A stretch of 64,000 bases of DNA from JADKAV01 sp963818505 (GCA_963818505.1 CAWFSJ010000005.1:744001-808000); one strand, 5' to 3'; shown: positions 8,048 to 16,253, counted from the stretch's first letter. The notes: generated from the sequence alone by a model not told the origin. Program-made: numbers and translations.

Positions 8048-9595
8048 TCAGGTGCGGTGTTCGGTCGACTCAGACGATACCGCCGGGACCTCGCGGCTGG
8101 CCATCGGCTCGACTGCCGGACCGTCGATCACGGAGCCGTCAGGGGCGAAGCGCGATCCGTGAAGTGGACAGTCCCAGGTCTTCTCCGCGTCGTTCCAGCG
8201 CACAATCCCACCGAGGTGGGTGCACACCGCACTGCACGCCCGGCGTTTACCGTCCACGGTGCTGACGGCCACGGGCTGGCCCACCCTCCGCAGCACACGC
8301 GCCTCCTGGCCGTCCTGGTCACCGAGGCGCGGTTCGAGCAACCACCCGCGAGCCAGGTTCACCCCCACCTCGGCGTTGAGCTTCGCGAGGCGCCGGGCTC
8401 CCGACACGCTGCCTGCCAGGCGGGGCGCCATGATCGCAGCCCACGGTTTCGGTGATCCGGTGATGATGTCGGCCAGCGCGTGGGCAGCCGCTGAGCCGTT
8501 GGTCATCCCCCACTTGTTCATGCCCGTGGCTATCAGTAGACGCTCAGGACCCATCGGAGAACGGCCCACCTGGGGCAGCATGTCGACATGGGAGAAGTCC
8601 TGCGCCGACCACCTGTGCGTGATCTGCTGGATATCGAAGTTCTCGCGGGCCCACGTGGCTAGTCCCTGCAAGTGCCGACTGGTCGGGTTCTGTTTGCCGG
8701 TCGGATGACCGTGGCCCCCGATCAGCAGGTGCTCCCGGCCCTGTTTGTCATGGGCGGTGCGCAACGAATGGGTAGGACTCTCGGTGCTGATGTACATGCC
8801 CTGTGGGACTTCACCGTTGACCCTCGTGGCCAGGATGTAGGACCGGGTGGGGCTGCTGTCCGCGAACATGACGGTGCGCAGGGGGAAGGGCAGGAGAGTG
8901 GCCAGAACCACCCAACGTGAGCTCACCTGCAGGCCCTCCGCGCTGCGCAGGCGCAGCAGCTCGGCTTCCTGCTCGACCTCGGTGATCCGGTGGGGCCACA
9001 CGATGGGGACGCCCAGTGCGGTCAGGGCTTTGTGCAGCGCGGCCACATAAGCAGCCGGGTCGATCTGCAACTGATCGGACATCCGGATGGCGGCTGTGGT
9101 CGGGAAGGGCAGACCGTGGTCATCGCTGAGCGCGACAGGGAGTGCGAAATCCACCATGGCGTCGAACTCCTGATGGACCTGGCTCGCGCCCGTCTCACTG
9201 GTGGCGTAGGTCCACGCATCGCGATCGGCATGGTCGACCGTGCCGGCCTCCTCCACGACGCGCCGGATGAGGTCCTGGCCGATCCGGTTGGCCTGCAGGT
9301 AGGCGGCGGCCACTTCCCGACCGTGCGTCCGGCGGATCTGGCCGAGGCGGGTTCCTTGCAGCAGTGTCGCCTTCGCTGTGGATCCGGTCGTTGTGCCGGC
9401 ACCGGGCGTCCGGGCCTCGACCACACACACGTCGACTCCTGCTTCGGCGAGCAGTAACGCCGTCGAGAGACCCACGATCCCTGCCCCGACCACCACGACG
9501 TCGTGGCGATCCTGCACTTCCGAGGGGCGTGTGCGGACCTCGGGGGCACCCCAGAAGACACTTGATCGGTCAGGCAACGAACTGTCGAAAGGCAT
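8048..9595 (-). CDS. FAD-dependent oxidoreductase with C-terminal Rieske domain
   Basis: 515 residues. An N-terminal Rossmann motif VVVVGAGIVGLSTALLLAEAG begins the DAO (D-amino-acid oxidase/glycine oxidase-like) FAD domain. The last ~90 residues are a Rieske [2Fe-2S] domain with CTHLGGIVRWND and CPLHGSRF, the paired Cys-x-His and Cys-x2-His ligands. This fusion is known in putative FAD/Rieske oxidoreductases of unclear substrate, where electrons likely pass between flavin and cluster in the cytoplasm. No signal peptide is seen. It is 13 bases from the PAS-SpoIIE gene and could be cotranscribed with it. A divergent stress-type promoter lies just upstream at 9634-9660. Confidence 0.85.
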   Translation of the reverse strand: MPFDSSLPDRSSVFWGAPEVRTRPSEVQDRHDVVVVGAGIVGLSTALLLAEAGVDVCVVEARTPGAGTTTGSTAKATLLQGTRLGQIRRTHGREVAAAYLQANRIGQDLIRRVVEEAGTVDHADRDAWTYATSETGASQVHQEFDAMVDFALPVALSDDHGLPFPTTAAIRMSDQLQIDPAAYVAALHKALTALGVPIVWPHRITEVEQEAELLRLRSAEGLQVSSRWVVLATLLPFPLRTVMFADSSPTRSYILATRVNGEVPQGMYISTESPTHSLRTAHDKQGREHLLIGGHGHPTGKQNPTSRHLQGLATWARENFDIQQITHRWSAQDFSHVDMLPQVGRSPMGPERLLIATGMNKWGMTNGSAAAHALADIITGSPKPWAAIMAPRLAGSVSGARRLAKLNAEVGVNLARGWLLEPRLGDQDGQEARVLRRVGQPVAVSTVDGKRRACSAVCTHLGGIVRWNDAEKTWDCPLHGSRFAPDGSVIDGPAVEPMASREVPAVSSESTEHRT

Positions 9596-9633
9596 AAGGA
9601 CCAGTACCCGAATGGGTCGGGGCTATCCCGTAG

Positions 9634-9660
9634 GTGTCTATTCGCGCCTACGGCGGGTAG
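9634..9660 (+). promoter_or_regulatory. Putative SigB/SigF-type stress promoter
   Basis: GTGT at 9634-9637 and GGGTAG at 9655-9660 are separated by 17 bases, matching the GTTT/GGGTA pattern of actinobacterial general stress sigma factors. The start codon of the next gene is 11 bases downstream. An inverted repeat CCGTAGG/CCTACGG (9628-9653) overlaps it and could be an operator. Confidence 0.45.
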
Positions 9661-9670
9661 TTGCGGTGAC

Positions 9671-10168
9671 ATGCCTATCCAGGCCGAGCCCGGTATCCAA
9701 GTGCCGCAGGAGAGTGCCTTCCATCGCCGGGAGTGGCGCTTGGAACGCCTCGGCTGGGCGTTCATCACGTTGGTGTTCCTGGCCGCGCTTGCCGGAGGTC
9801 TTGGCACCGGGCCGCTTTCAGCGGCCCAGACTCAGGCTGGGTCGGGCCGCGTGGAACTGCAATACCAAGCGGTCACTCACCGCGAGGCCGACGACACACT
9901 CACGGTCATCTTCGACTCCCCGCCGTCCGGCAAAGCGGATCTGGTGATTCTGGGTGACTGGCTTGAGAACGCGGACATTCGGTCGGTCTCACCGGAACCG
10001 GCTTCGCAGAAGGCCGTATCCGGCGGATTGTCCCTGGAGATCGAAGCGGCCGCAGCGAGGAAGTCCACCGCGGTCATATCGATGCGCCTCAAGGCTGCTG
10101 GCCTGGTGAGCGGGGAAGTCCGCATCGACGGGCAGTCGGTCCAGTTCTCACAACTGGTGCTGCCATGA
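9671..10168 (+). CDS. Membrane-anchored protein of unknown function
   Basis: 165 residues. A single hydrophobic stretch at about residues 28-50 (GWAFITLVFLAALAGGLGTG) follows a charged N-terminal part (REWRLERLG), so the bulk (residues ~55-165) is probably outside the membrane. That part is rich in beta-forming stretches (VELQYQAV, TLTVIFDSP, DLVILGDWLE, EVRIDGQSVQFSQLVLP). I do not recognise a family. It ends 10 bases before a DUF421 gene and probably forms an operon with it. The stress-type promoter upstream suggests stress induction. Confidence 0.7.
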   Translation: MPIQAEPGIQVPQESAFHRREWRLERLGWAFITLVFLAALAGGLGTGPLSAAQTQAGSGRVELQYQAVTHREADDTLTVIFDSPPSGKADLVILGDWLENADIRSVSPEPASQKAVSGGLSLEIEAAAARKSTAVISMRLKAAGLVSGEVRIDGQSVQFSQLVLP

Positions 10169-10178
10169 GGAGGTCAAC

Positions 10179-10634
10179 GTGGGAGCGGTTCTGACCACGG
10201 CGGGCATCTACGTCATCCTGCTGGTCCTCTTTCGGCTCACCGGCAAGCGGTCGCTCGCGCAGGTGACCACCTTCGACCTGATCCTGCTGCTGCTGATCTC
10301 CGAAGCCACCCAGCAGGCCCTCATCGGGGAGGACTTCTCGGTGACGCAGGCCTTCCTCGTGATCTTGACCCTGATTGTGCTGGAGCGGGCGTCGGACTAT
10401 CTCTCCTGGCGGTTCCCCGGCTTTCGCAAGTGGTCGGACAGTGTGCCGGTGGTTCTGGTCCGGCAAGGCCGTCCCATCGATGAAGCAATGCGCCGCTTCC
10501 GGCTCACCATCGACGACGTCGTCACCGCGGGTCGCGAGCAGCACGGCCTGCGCACCTTCGCCGACATCGAGTGGGCCGTGCTTGAGAACTCGGGCGGCAT
10601 CAGCGTGATCCCATGGCAGAACGCACGGGCCTGA
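10179..10634 (+). CDS. DUF421 (YetF-like) membrane protein
   Basis: 151 residues with the DUF421 layout: hydrophobic helices at ~5-20, 35-55 and 58-75, including LFRLTGKRSLAQVTTFDLILL, then the cytoplasmic domain with VPVVLVRQGRPIDEAMRR, TIDDVV and ADIEWAVLENSGGISVI. The GTG start follows GAGGAGG by 6 bases. Relatives such as Bacillus YetF and the spore protein SpoVAEa share this fold; the biochemical role is unsettled. It follows the membrane-anchored 165-residue protein closely. Confidence 0.85.
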   Translation: MGAVLTTAGIYVILLVLFRLTGKRSLAQVTTFDLILLLLISEATQQALIGEDFSVTQAFLVILTLIVLERASDYLSWRFPGFRKWSDSVPVVLVRQGRPIDEAMRRFRLTIDDVVTAGREQHGLRTFADIEWAVLENSGGISVIPWQNARA

Positions 10635-10638
10635 AGAT

Positions 10639-10665
10639 GTGTATGCCCACCTGTGAGGGGGGTAC
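10639..10665 (+). promoter_or_regulatory. Putative SigB/SigF-type stress promoter
   Basis: GTGT at 10639-10642 and GGGTAC at 10660-10665 are 17 bases apart, the same spacing as the element at 9634. The SDR start codon lies 9 bases beyond. Confidence 0.5.
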
Positions 10666-10674
10666 AGGGCGCCC

Positions 10675-11535
10675 ATGAGCACTCAGCAGGCATCTCACCG
10701 CGAGCAGACTCTGGACTATCCCGGCAGTGAGCAGCAGATGGATCAGCAGCCGCGCGACGAGATGTGCGACTACCAGGGCAGCGGTCTGCTCGCGGGCAGG
10801 GTCGCACTGGTCACAGGGGGGGACAGCGGCATCGGACGGGCTGTGTGCGTGGCCTTCGCGAAGGAAGGCGCCGATGTGGTCGCCTCCTATCTGGACGAGC
10901 ACGACGACGCGGCCCGCACTGGTGAACTCGTGGAAGAAGCGGGACGACGCTTCTTGGCGGTGCCTGGGGACATCTGCGACTCCGAGCACCGGGTCGGCCT
11001 CGTGGAACGTACGGTTGCCGAGTTCGGTCACCTGGACATCCTCGTCAACAACGCGGCGTACCAGCAGCCCGTCGACAGGCCGGAGGACCTGACTCCCGAG
11101 CAGTGGCAGCGCACCTTCTCCACCAATATCGAGGCCACGTTCTTCCTCACCCAAGCCGCACTCGAGCACATGGGTGAAGGTTGCGCTGTGATCAACACCG
11201 CGTCGATCACAGGCTTGCAGGGGCATAAGACCCTGCTCGACTATGCGGCGACCAAGGGCGCCATCATCTCGATGACCTACTCGTTGGCCCAGGCCCTGGT
11301 CGACCGCAGGATCCGGGTCAACGCGGTCGCTCCCGGCCCCGTGTGGACTCCTCTGATCCCGGCGACGTTCGATGCTGAGAAGGTGAAGGGTTTCGGTACG
11401 GACACTCCGATGGGCAGGGCAGCCCAGCCCGACGAGATCGCACCCTCGTACGTCTTCTTCGCAAGCAACCGGCTGTCCTCGTACTACACCGGCGAGGTAC
11501 TCGCACCTGTTGGTGGACAGACCATGCCGGGTTGA
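10675..11535 (+). CDS. General-stress type short-chain dehydrogenase (YghA/YhxC-like)
   Basis: 286 residues. A hydrophilic N-terminal extension (residues 1-40, with the PG..QQMDQQPRDEM stretch typical of this subgroup) precedes the SDR core. Motifs are VALVTGGDSGIGRAV (cofactor), DILVNNAAYQ, NTASIT (catalytic Ser region) and YAATKGA (catalytic Tyr and Lys). The end, GEVLAPVGGQTMPG, is also typical. This subgroup is annotated as glucose/ribitol-type dehydrogenase and is often part of the general stress regulon; the physiological substrate is uncertain. The upstream GTGT-N17-GGGTAC element fits stress control. A perfect hairpin terminator follows. Confidence 0.88.
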   Translation: MSTQQASHREQTLDYPGSEQQMDQQPRDEMCDYQGSGLLAGRVALVTGGDSGIGRAVCVAFAKEGADVVASYLDEHDDAARTGELVEEAGRRFLAVPGDICDSEHRVGLVERTVAEFGHLDILVNNAAYQQPVDRPEDLTPEQWQRTFSTNIEATFFLTQAALEHMGEGCAVINTASITGLQGHKTLLDYAATKGAIISMTYSLAQALVDRRIRVNAVAPGPVWTPLIPATFDAEKVKGFGTDTPMGRAAQPDEIAPSYVFFASNRLSSYYTGEVLAPVGGQTMPG

Positions 11536-11611
11536 TGAATGTCCGCCGCCGGTCTCTCCGGTCCGTGCGGCGGCGCTCTGAGCGGAATAATCCCCCTGCC
11601 GCTCGGAGTCT

Positions 11612-11641
11612 GCCGGGAGGGTGTGGCGGCACCCTCCCGGC
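11612..11641. terminator. Hairpin terminator between convergent genes
   Basis: A perfect 12-bp stem (GCCGGGAGGGTG pairing with CACCCTCCCGGC) encloses a 6-base loop, followed by TCCCTCTTG. It sits between the SDR and the convergent coiled-coil gene and can serve both strands. Confidence 0.7.
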
Positions 11642-11656
11642 TCCCTCTTGATTGCC

Positions 11657-12769
11657 TTAGCTGCTGCGGGACCGACGCGCGGTCCTTGAAGCCTCCACCT
11701 GCTGGTCGAGGTCTGCGGCCTTCTTCGCCTGACGCGCAGCCGCCCTCTTGCGGACTGCGGCCTTCTCCTTGCCCTGTGCGTCGCTCAGCGCGTCATTGCG
11801 CTCGCGGTTCTCAAGACCCTCCTCAGCCTTCGCCGCACGCTCACGTGCGTTGGTCTTGCGGGTTCGGGCGGTGTTGGCCACTTCCTTGCGCTTGCCGCGC
11901 TCACGCTTGTCCAATTCCTGCTTGCGCGACTCGGACCGTTGCTTGGCCTGGCGCTTGTCCTGCTCTACGAGTTCCAGACGCGCAGCCTCGCGCTGCTCGG
12001 CCTCGATGGCTAGGCGTTCAGCCTCGGCCTGCTGTTTCGCGGCCTGGGACTTCGACGTGGCCGCGGCCTGCTTCGAGCGACCTCTGCGAACCATGTCCTC
12101 GTCGCGCAGCAACCCACCGGCGGCCTGCATCACGGCGGCTTCCAGAGAGTCGAAGCCGACGGCCGGGGGCCAGACACTCCCACGCCGACCCGTGACCTTC
12201 TCAACAGCCTTGAGCGGCAGGCGCACGACGATCATGGCCTTCGACAACAGCCGCTCAGGCAGGCGGGCGTCACCCTCGGCTGCAGACTCGAGACGCTCGG
12301 CGCTCGCCTGCTCCTGATCCGCCGAGCGGTTCAAGTCGTTGATCTCCTTCTGTGCGTCTGCGCGCTCGCGTCGGGCCGCCTGGGCCTTGCGGTCGGCGGC
12401 TTCCTGCGCGCGGCGGGCGTCGGCCTCAGCCGCGTTCTTGGCGCGCTCGGTGAGGTCCACCACCAACTGGTCGGCGGCGGTGGCATCACGCTCGGCCTGT
12501 TCGATCTCCTGTTGTGTGCGCTTCTGTGCGATCACGGCCGCCCGCTGTGAACTCGCTTCGCGCTGCATGGCCTCTGCCTCCTGCAACTCCTCGGCGATCT
12601 CGGCACGCTCCTCGGACTTGCGTGCCTGCCTTTGCGCCTCGGCCTTCTCGTGGCGCAGTTCGGCCTCGTGCAGCAGGTCGTTGCGCCCGGTGACTGCTCC
12701 CGCCACCCGTTGGAAGGCGCCCGTGACGCGGTCGACGGTCTCCTGCCCGATGGATGTATCGGAATCCAT
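11657..12769 (-). CDS. Charged coiled-coil protein
   Basis: 370 residues from the ATG at 12769, preceded by GAGGAGAT at a good distance; a longer in-frame start 14 codons upstream lacks such a site. Most of the protein is Ala/Glu/Arg/Lys-rich heptad-like helix (EKAEAQRQARKSEERAEIAE, ERAKNAAEADARRAQEAADR). These flank a more ordinary middle segment at ~residues 170-225 (LLSKAMIVVRLPLKAVEKVTG, then WPPAVGFDSLEAAVMQAAGG). The C-terminus is strongly basic. No enzyme motif or membrane helix is seen. It is divergent from the 12948-14715 stress operon and probably has a structural or envelope-associated role; I do not recognise the family. Confidence 0.75.
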   Translation of the reverse strand: MDSDTSIGQETVDRVTGAFQRVAGAVTGRNDLLHEAELRHEKAEAQRQARKSEERAEIAEELQEAEAMQREASSQRAAVIAQKRTQQEIEQAERDATAADQLVVDLTERAKNAAEADARRAQEAADRKAQAARRERADAQKEINDLNRSADQEQASAERLESAAEGDARLPERLLSKAMIVVRLPLKAVEKVTGRRGSVWPPAVGFDSLEAAVMQAAGGLLRDEDMVRRGRSKQAAATSKSQAAKQQAEAERLAIEAEQREAARLELVEQDKRQAKQRSESRKQELDKRERGKRKEVANTARTRKTNARERAAKAEEGLENRERNDALSDAQGKEKAAVRKRAAARQAKKAADLDQQVEASRTARRSRSS

Positions 12770-12829
12770 ATTCGATCTCCTCGTTCTCAGTTGCGGCCCT
12801 GGTGGCCGCACGCCGTCTCCTACCCGTGG

Positions 12830-12857
12830 GTGTGCAGACCATCCTCGGTCGGGGTAT
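12830..12857 (+). promoter_or_regulatory. Putative SigB/SigF-type stress promoter
   Basis: GTGT at 12830-12833 and GGGTAT at 12852-12857 are 18 bases apart, about 90 bases before the first gene of the membrane-tail operon. The complementary strand also shows GGGTAG at 12821-12826 facing the coiled-coil gene, but without a clear GTGT partner. Confidence 0.4.
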
Positions 12858-12947
12858 GGCCCAGGTCACCAGGGGTAGGAATCGGCTACCGCAAGTTTGG
12901 ACAGCGATCAATCGCAGTCCGCCCACGACAAGGGAAGGAGTGCGCCC

Positions 12948-13682
12948 ATGCAGGGGAGCACTGGATTGACCGGGACGCAGGCGACCTCGGCGAACGAAGA
13001 ACACGAAGTGGATGTCCGAGAGCAGGCTGCCGACCAGATCAGGGCTGTGGCTGACACGGCCAAGGAGCAGACCCGCGATGTGATGGGCGACATCGCTGGA
13101 GAGGTTAACCACCAGGTGCACGAACAGAAGGATCGGCTTGCCGCAGCATTGCGAGAGGTGGGCGACGAGCTCGAGCGCACCTCCGCGACCGGCAACGGCC
13201 GGGTCGCTGGACTGGCTGGCGAGGCATCCGGGCATACCCGCGAGATCGCGGGTTGGATCGAGAGCCATGAGCCCGGCGACATGGTCCGGGCAGTGGAGGA
13301 CTTCGCGCGTCGACGCCCCATGCTCTTCCTGGCAGGAGCTGCTGCCGCAGGCCTGGTGGTCGGCCGGATCACGCGCAGTGCCATGACCAGCAAGCCCTCG
13401 CGCAGCGTTTCCTCGACGCCCACGGTCACGCCGGTCAGCGGCGGGGACGTCCCGGCTACGGGTGCCCTGAGCACAGGGCGCACCAGCGTGCAGGCATCAG
13501 ACCCCCACCTGACAGGTGGCCCTTCCGACGAGTCGCTTCTGGGCGAGTCGTCCGGGCCGTTGTCGCAGCGGGCTTATGACCCAGAATCCTCCTACCCGAA
13601 CAACGACCAGCCCGTGGTCGAGGTCGGTGAGGAACTGCCGCAGGCTGGTGTCAGGATCGGTCAGGGACGGACCGATTCATGA
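12948..13682 (+). CDS. Stress-associated protein with long amphipathic helix and one membrane segment
   Basis: 244 residues from the ATG at 12948, which follows GGAAGGAG; a GTG-type start 17 codons earlier has no such site. Residues ~25-90 are helical and charged (VREQAADQIRAVADTAKEQT), as in apolipoprotein- or YqjD-like proteins. A membrane segment lies at ~residues 140-158 (MLFLAGAAAAGLVVGRI). The last ~90 residues are low-complexity Ser/Pro/Gly with acidic patches. It overlaps the next gene by 4 bases and heads a three-gene operon whose members all combine a charged helix with a membrane anchor. Function unknown. Confidence 0.8.
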   Translation: MQGSTGLTGTQATSANEEHEVDVREQAADQIRAVADTAKEQTRDVMGDIAGEVNHQVHEQKDRLAAALREVGDELERTSATGNGRVAGLAGEASGHTREIAGWIESHEPGDMVRAVEDFARRRPMLFLAGAAAAGLVVGRITRSAMTSKPSRSVSSTPTVTPVSGGDVPATGALSTGRTSVQASDPHLTGGPSDESLLGESSGPLSQRAYDPESSYPNNDQPVVEVGEELPQAGVRIGQGRTDS

Positions 13683-14119
13683 GCAACGCCGACACCCACT
13701 CCAACGACCTGCGGGTGCAGCGCGATGCGACACCAACACCTGATCAGTCGTTTGCCGAACTCGTCAGCAACCTGACGGAGACCACCTCCAAGCTCTTCCG
13801 GCAGGAGGTGGCGCTGGCCCGGGCCGAGATCAAGCAGGAGGCATCCGTCGCGGGCAAGGCGCTGGCGCTGATCGCCTCGGCCGGGGCCCTGGGCGCCATC
13901 GCACTGGTGCTCGTGTCGTGGGCAGCAGTCGAAGGCCTGCAACGTCTGCTCGACATCGACATCGCGTGGTGCTACCTGATCGTCGCAGTTGTCTGGGCGG
14001 TGATCGCAGCTGTGCTGTTCTTCGCCGGCCGCTCCAAGTTGGCACAGATGAACCCCAAACCGGAACGCACCGTGGAGACGTTGCGTGAGATCCCAGAAAC
14101 CTTGAAAGGACAGTCATGA
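13679..14119 (+). CDS. Holin-superfamily III-like (PF07332-type) membrane protein
   Basis: 146 residues. FAELVSNLTETTSKLFRQEV and LARAEIKQEA followed by two hydrophobic helices (ALALIASAGALGAIALVLVS and YLIVAVVWAVIAAVLFFAG) give the layout of the chromosomal family often annotated as phage holin. No other phage gene is near; in actinobacteria these genes usually accompany DUF3618 proteins, as here, so a role in the envelope under stress is more likely than lysis. It overlaps both neighbours by 4 bases. Confidence 0.8.
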   Translation: MSNADTHSNDLRVQRDATPTPDQSFAELVSNLTETTSKLFRQEVALARAEIKQEASVAGKALALIASAGALGAIALVLVSWAAVEGLQRLLDIDIAWCYLIVAVVWAVIAAVLFFAGRSKLAQMNPKPERTVETLREIPETLKGQS

Positions 14120-14715
14120 GTACGACACCCGAAGAGATCCAGACAGACATCGAGCAGACGCGCGAGGACCTTCGCGAGAATGTCGAGGCCTTGCAGGAGA
14201 AGGCCAGCATCAAGGGTGCGGCCACGCGCAGCGCCGACCGCGTCAAGGAGTCAGTGAACTCCATGAAGGACAAAGTGATGGGCTCGGCCGAGGGCGGCAC
14301 ATCGTCGGCCAAGGATGCTCTCGACGCCGCGCGGGGGACGGTGTCGCAGTCTGTGGGATCTGCGCGTGAAACCGTCGGCGAAGTGCCCGAGCAGATGCGC
14401 TCCACCACGCGCGGAAACCCCTTGGCGGTCGGCCTCGGTGCCTTCGCCGTCGGCTGGTTGATCGGCTCCTTGATTCCCGTGTCCAACGCGGAGCGGCAAG
14501 CCGCTGAGAACCTCGGCGCGAAGGACCTCGTGGCCCCGTTGCAGCAGTCTGCTCAAGAGGTCGTCAACCGAGCCCAGGAGCAAGGCAAGCAGGCGGCCCA
14601 AGAGGTCGGTGAGCAGGCGAAGGCCAGCGCATCCACGATCGCGGATGCCGCCAGCCAGACGGCCAGCGACGCCGCTGACGTGGTGAAGGAGAAGGTGTCC
14701 AGCGCCAAGAGCTGA
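14116..14715 (+). CDS. DUF3618-type membrane-anchored protein
   Basis: 199 residues. The N-terminus TTPEEIQTDIEQTREDLREN is the hallmark of DUF3618. A long Ala/Ser/Lys-rich helix follows, then one membrane segment at ~residues 97-115 (NPLAVGLGAFAVGWLIGSLI), then a second helical stretch with repeated VVNRAQEQGKQAAQEVGEQ and ASTIADAASQTASDAAD patterns, LEA-like in composition. It is last in the operon and followed by a hairpin terminator. Probably a stress or envelope protein; biochemistry unknown. Confidence 0.85.
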   Translation: MSTTPEEIQTDIEQTREDLRENVEALQEKASIKGAATRSADRVKESVNSMKDKVMGSAEGGTSSAKDALDAARGTVSQSVGSARETVGEVPEQMRSTTRGNPLAVGLGAFAVGWLIGSLIPVSNAERQAAENLGAKDLVAPLQQSAQEVVNRAQEQGKQAAQEVGEQAKASASTIADAASQTASDAADVVKEKVSSAKS

Positions 14716-14726
14716 CACCCACGAAC

Positions 14727-14766
14727 TCGAAGGGGCCCCTGCTAGGCGCGGCGGGGGTCCTTTCGA
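14727..14766 (+). terminator. Terminator of the membrane-tail operon
   Basis: TCGAAGGGGCCCCTGC pairs with GCGGGGGTCCTTTCGA with a few mismatches and G-U pairs around an 8-base loop, directly after the DUF3618 gene. Confidence 0.5.
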
Positions 14767-14885
14767 CTTGTCCGTGGATGCCGGCTATCCCAAGAAGCTC
14801 GAGCAGCGCCGGGGGTGAGGAGGTCCTGGCAGCGCGATCTGTCCGCAGGGTCCAGTGGGCGGTGCGTCCTGATTCAGGTACGAGA

Positions 14886-14949
14886 AACCCCGGCCGCGCC
14901 GGGCGGGTCCAACCTGGTGTAGCGGGATCCGCCCGGCGCAACCGGGGCT
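14886..14949 (-). terminator. Terminator of the DUF4190-like gene
   Basis: Read on the minus strand, AGCCCCGG and GCGCCGGGCGG arms pair with CCGCCCGGCGC and CCGGGG across a 16-base loop, ending in GGGGTTTCT. It lies 8 bases past the stop codon at 14957. Confidence 0.65.
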
Positions 14950-14956
14950 TCGGCAA

Positions 14957-15412
14957 CTACTGGTTGATGTTGACGTCGGTGGGCAACTGGTCGCGCCAGT
15001 CCTGCAACTGCTGCTCGACGCGGTCCACGGCGTTCTCGTCATTGAGGAAGAACGTCAGGCCAAGGCCCATGGCGGCACCGAGTAGCACGGCCACTATCGA
15101 CAGAACCAGGCCGCCGATGGCCACACCACGCCCGGTCACTCCGGCCCGCTTGGCGTTGCGGATCCCGAAAACGCCAAGCAGGATCCCGATGATCCCGAGG
15201 ACCAGGCCCAGGGGTCCCAGGATCACGGTCAGGACGCTGAGCAGCGCCGAGAGTCCGAAGACCAAGGAGAACACGGCGGCAGCGGATGTCTTGGCTGGCC
15301 GGATCTGCTGGCGGTGCTCGTAGGGGTCGGGGATCACGGTGGGCGCCGGGGCCGCCGGGTTGGTGGTCCCGTAGGTCGCCGCAGGTGCCTGCGGTTGTTG
15401 TTCGTAGGACAT
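14957..15412 (-). CDS. DUF4190-type small membrane protein
   Basis: 151 residues from the ATG at 15412, preceded by AGGGAG; a start 14 codons upstream is less likely. A Pro/Ala/Gln-rich head (~45 residues, PQAPAATYGTTNPAAPAPT) is followed by two or three hydrophobic helices with the DUF4190 pattern (AVFSLVFGLSALL, LVLGIIGILLGVFGIRNAKR, AIGGLVLSIVAVLLGAAMGL). A short charged tail ends in PTDVNINQ. Cytoplasmic Pro-rich heads of this kind are common in actinobacterial membrane proteins; function unknown. Confidence 0.8.
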   Translation of the reverse strand: MSYEQQPQAPAATYGTTNPAAPAPTVIPDPYEHRQQIRPAKTSAAAVFSLVFGLSALLSVLTVILGPLGLVLGIIGILLGVFGIRNAKRAGVTGRGVAIGGLVLSIVAVLLGAAMGLGLTFFLNDENAVDRVEQQLQDWRDQLPTDVNINQ

Positions 15413-15559
15413 TGTGGAGCTCCCTTTCGTACGGTGCGGCTTGCCAGTGGTCAAGCCTCTAGCGCTCTACCCGCGCCCGGTACATCCATCCCCCGCCGGT
15501 ATGCAGACCGGTGGGCGGGGCAAAGGTCGTTTCGACCCCACAACCCTTAGGAGGAAACT

Positions 15560-16138
15560 GTGAGCACGGCTGAGTCGATGAGCAGGGAGCCCGACGTCCT
15601 GGACCTGCTGATGCGGGAGCACCGCGAGGTGGAGGACCTGTTGGGACAGTTGAGCATGCAGGACGGGCAGCAGCAGGACCCGCGCGAGGTCGCCGACATC
15701 GTCATCGCCAGCCTGATCCGGCACTCGGTTGCCGAGGAGATGTATGTGTACCCGGTTATCCGGGAGTACCTGCAGGATGGCGGCGAGGCTGTGGAGCATG
15801 ACACCGCAGAGCACCAGGAACTCGAGGAGTTGCTCAAGGAACTCGAGGGCCTGGAGCCGTCCAACGGCAAGTTCGCGGAGGTCGTTGCCCGGCTGCAAGA
15901 GGTCTTGGCCGACCACATCTCGGATGAGGAGGACGAGCAGTTCCCTCGCCTGCGTGAGACCGTACCCACGGAGAAGCTCATCGACCTGCGATCCAAGGTC
16001 GAGATGGCCGAGCGCATCGCGCCGACCCGCCCCCACCCCGGTGCGCCGCACAGCGAGTTGTTCCACAAGATGGTCGGCCCCGGTGTGGGAATGGTCGACA
16101 GGTTGCGCGACGCCTTGTCAGGCCGCGTTACCCAGTAG
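15560..16138 (+). CDS. Hemerythrin HHE-domain protein
   Basis: 192 residues. The GTG start follows AGGAGGAAA. The HHE cation-binding four-helix bundle is marked by LLMREHREVEDLL, IRHSVAEEMYVYPVIREYL, EHDTAEHQELEELLKELE and LADHISDEEDEQFPRL, supplying the His/Glu/Asp ligands for a di-iron site. Such proteins bind oxygen or nitric oxide, or hold iron, and are frequent in stress regions. The tail (PTRPHPGAPHSELFHKMVGP) is typical of the actinobacterial type. A perfect terminator hairpin follows 10 bases after the stop. Confidence 0.88.
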   Translation: MSTAESMSREPDVLDLLMREHREVEDLLGQLSMQDGQQQDPREVADIVIASLIRHSVAEEMYVYPVIREYLQDGGEAVEHDTAEHQELEELLKELEGLEPSNGKFAEVVARLQEVLADHISDEEDEQFPRLRETVPTEKLIDLRSKVEMAERIAPTRPHPGAPHSELFHKMVGPGVGMVDRLRDALSGRVTQ

Positions 16139-16147
16139 CAACCTTCG

Positions 16148-16183
16148 ACGTGGGCGCACGCGGGCTGCCGTGTGCGCCCACGT
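16148..16183 (+). terminator. Terminator after hemerythrin gene
   Basis: ACGTGGGCGCAC pairs perfectly with GTGCGCCCACGT around a 12-base loop. The following bases are not T-rich, so efficiency is uncertain. Confidence 0.6.
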
Positions 16184-16253
16184 GCGTCAGGGGTTTGGTG
16201 CGCGTGCCGTGGCCTCCCGAACGAGGCGAATGGATCATGTCAAGGTTAGTCCC

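Noticed and set aside
13679..14119. Prophage remnant suggested by a holin-like gene
   Set aside because: No capsid, tail, integrase or lysin gene is near, and the DUF3618 neighbour is the usual chromosomal setting.
15729..16253. N-terminal extension of the antiporter
   Set aside because: It is antiparallel in character to the hemerythrin reading frame, Arg/Ser-rich, and crosses the terminator at 16148-16183.
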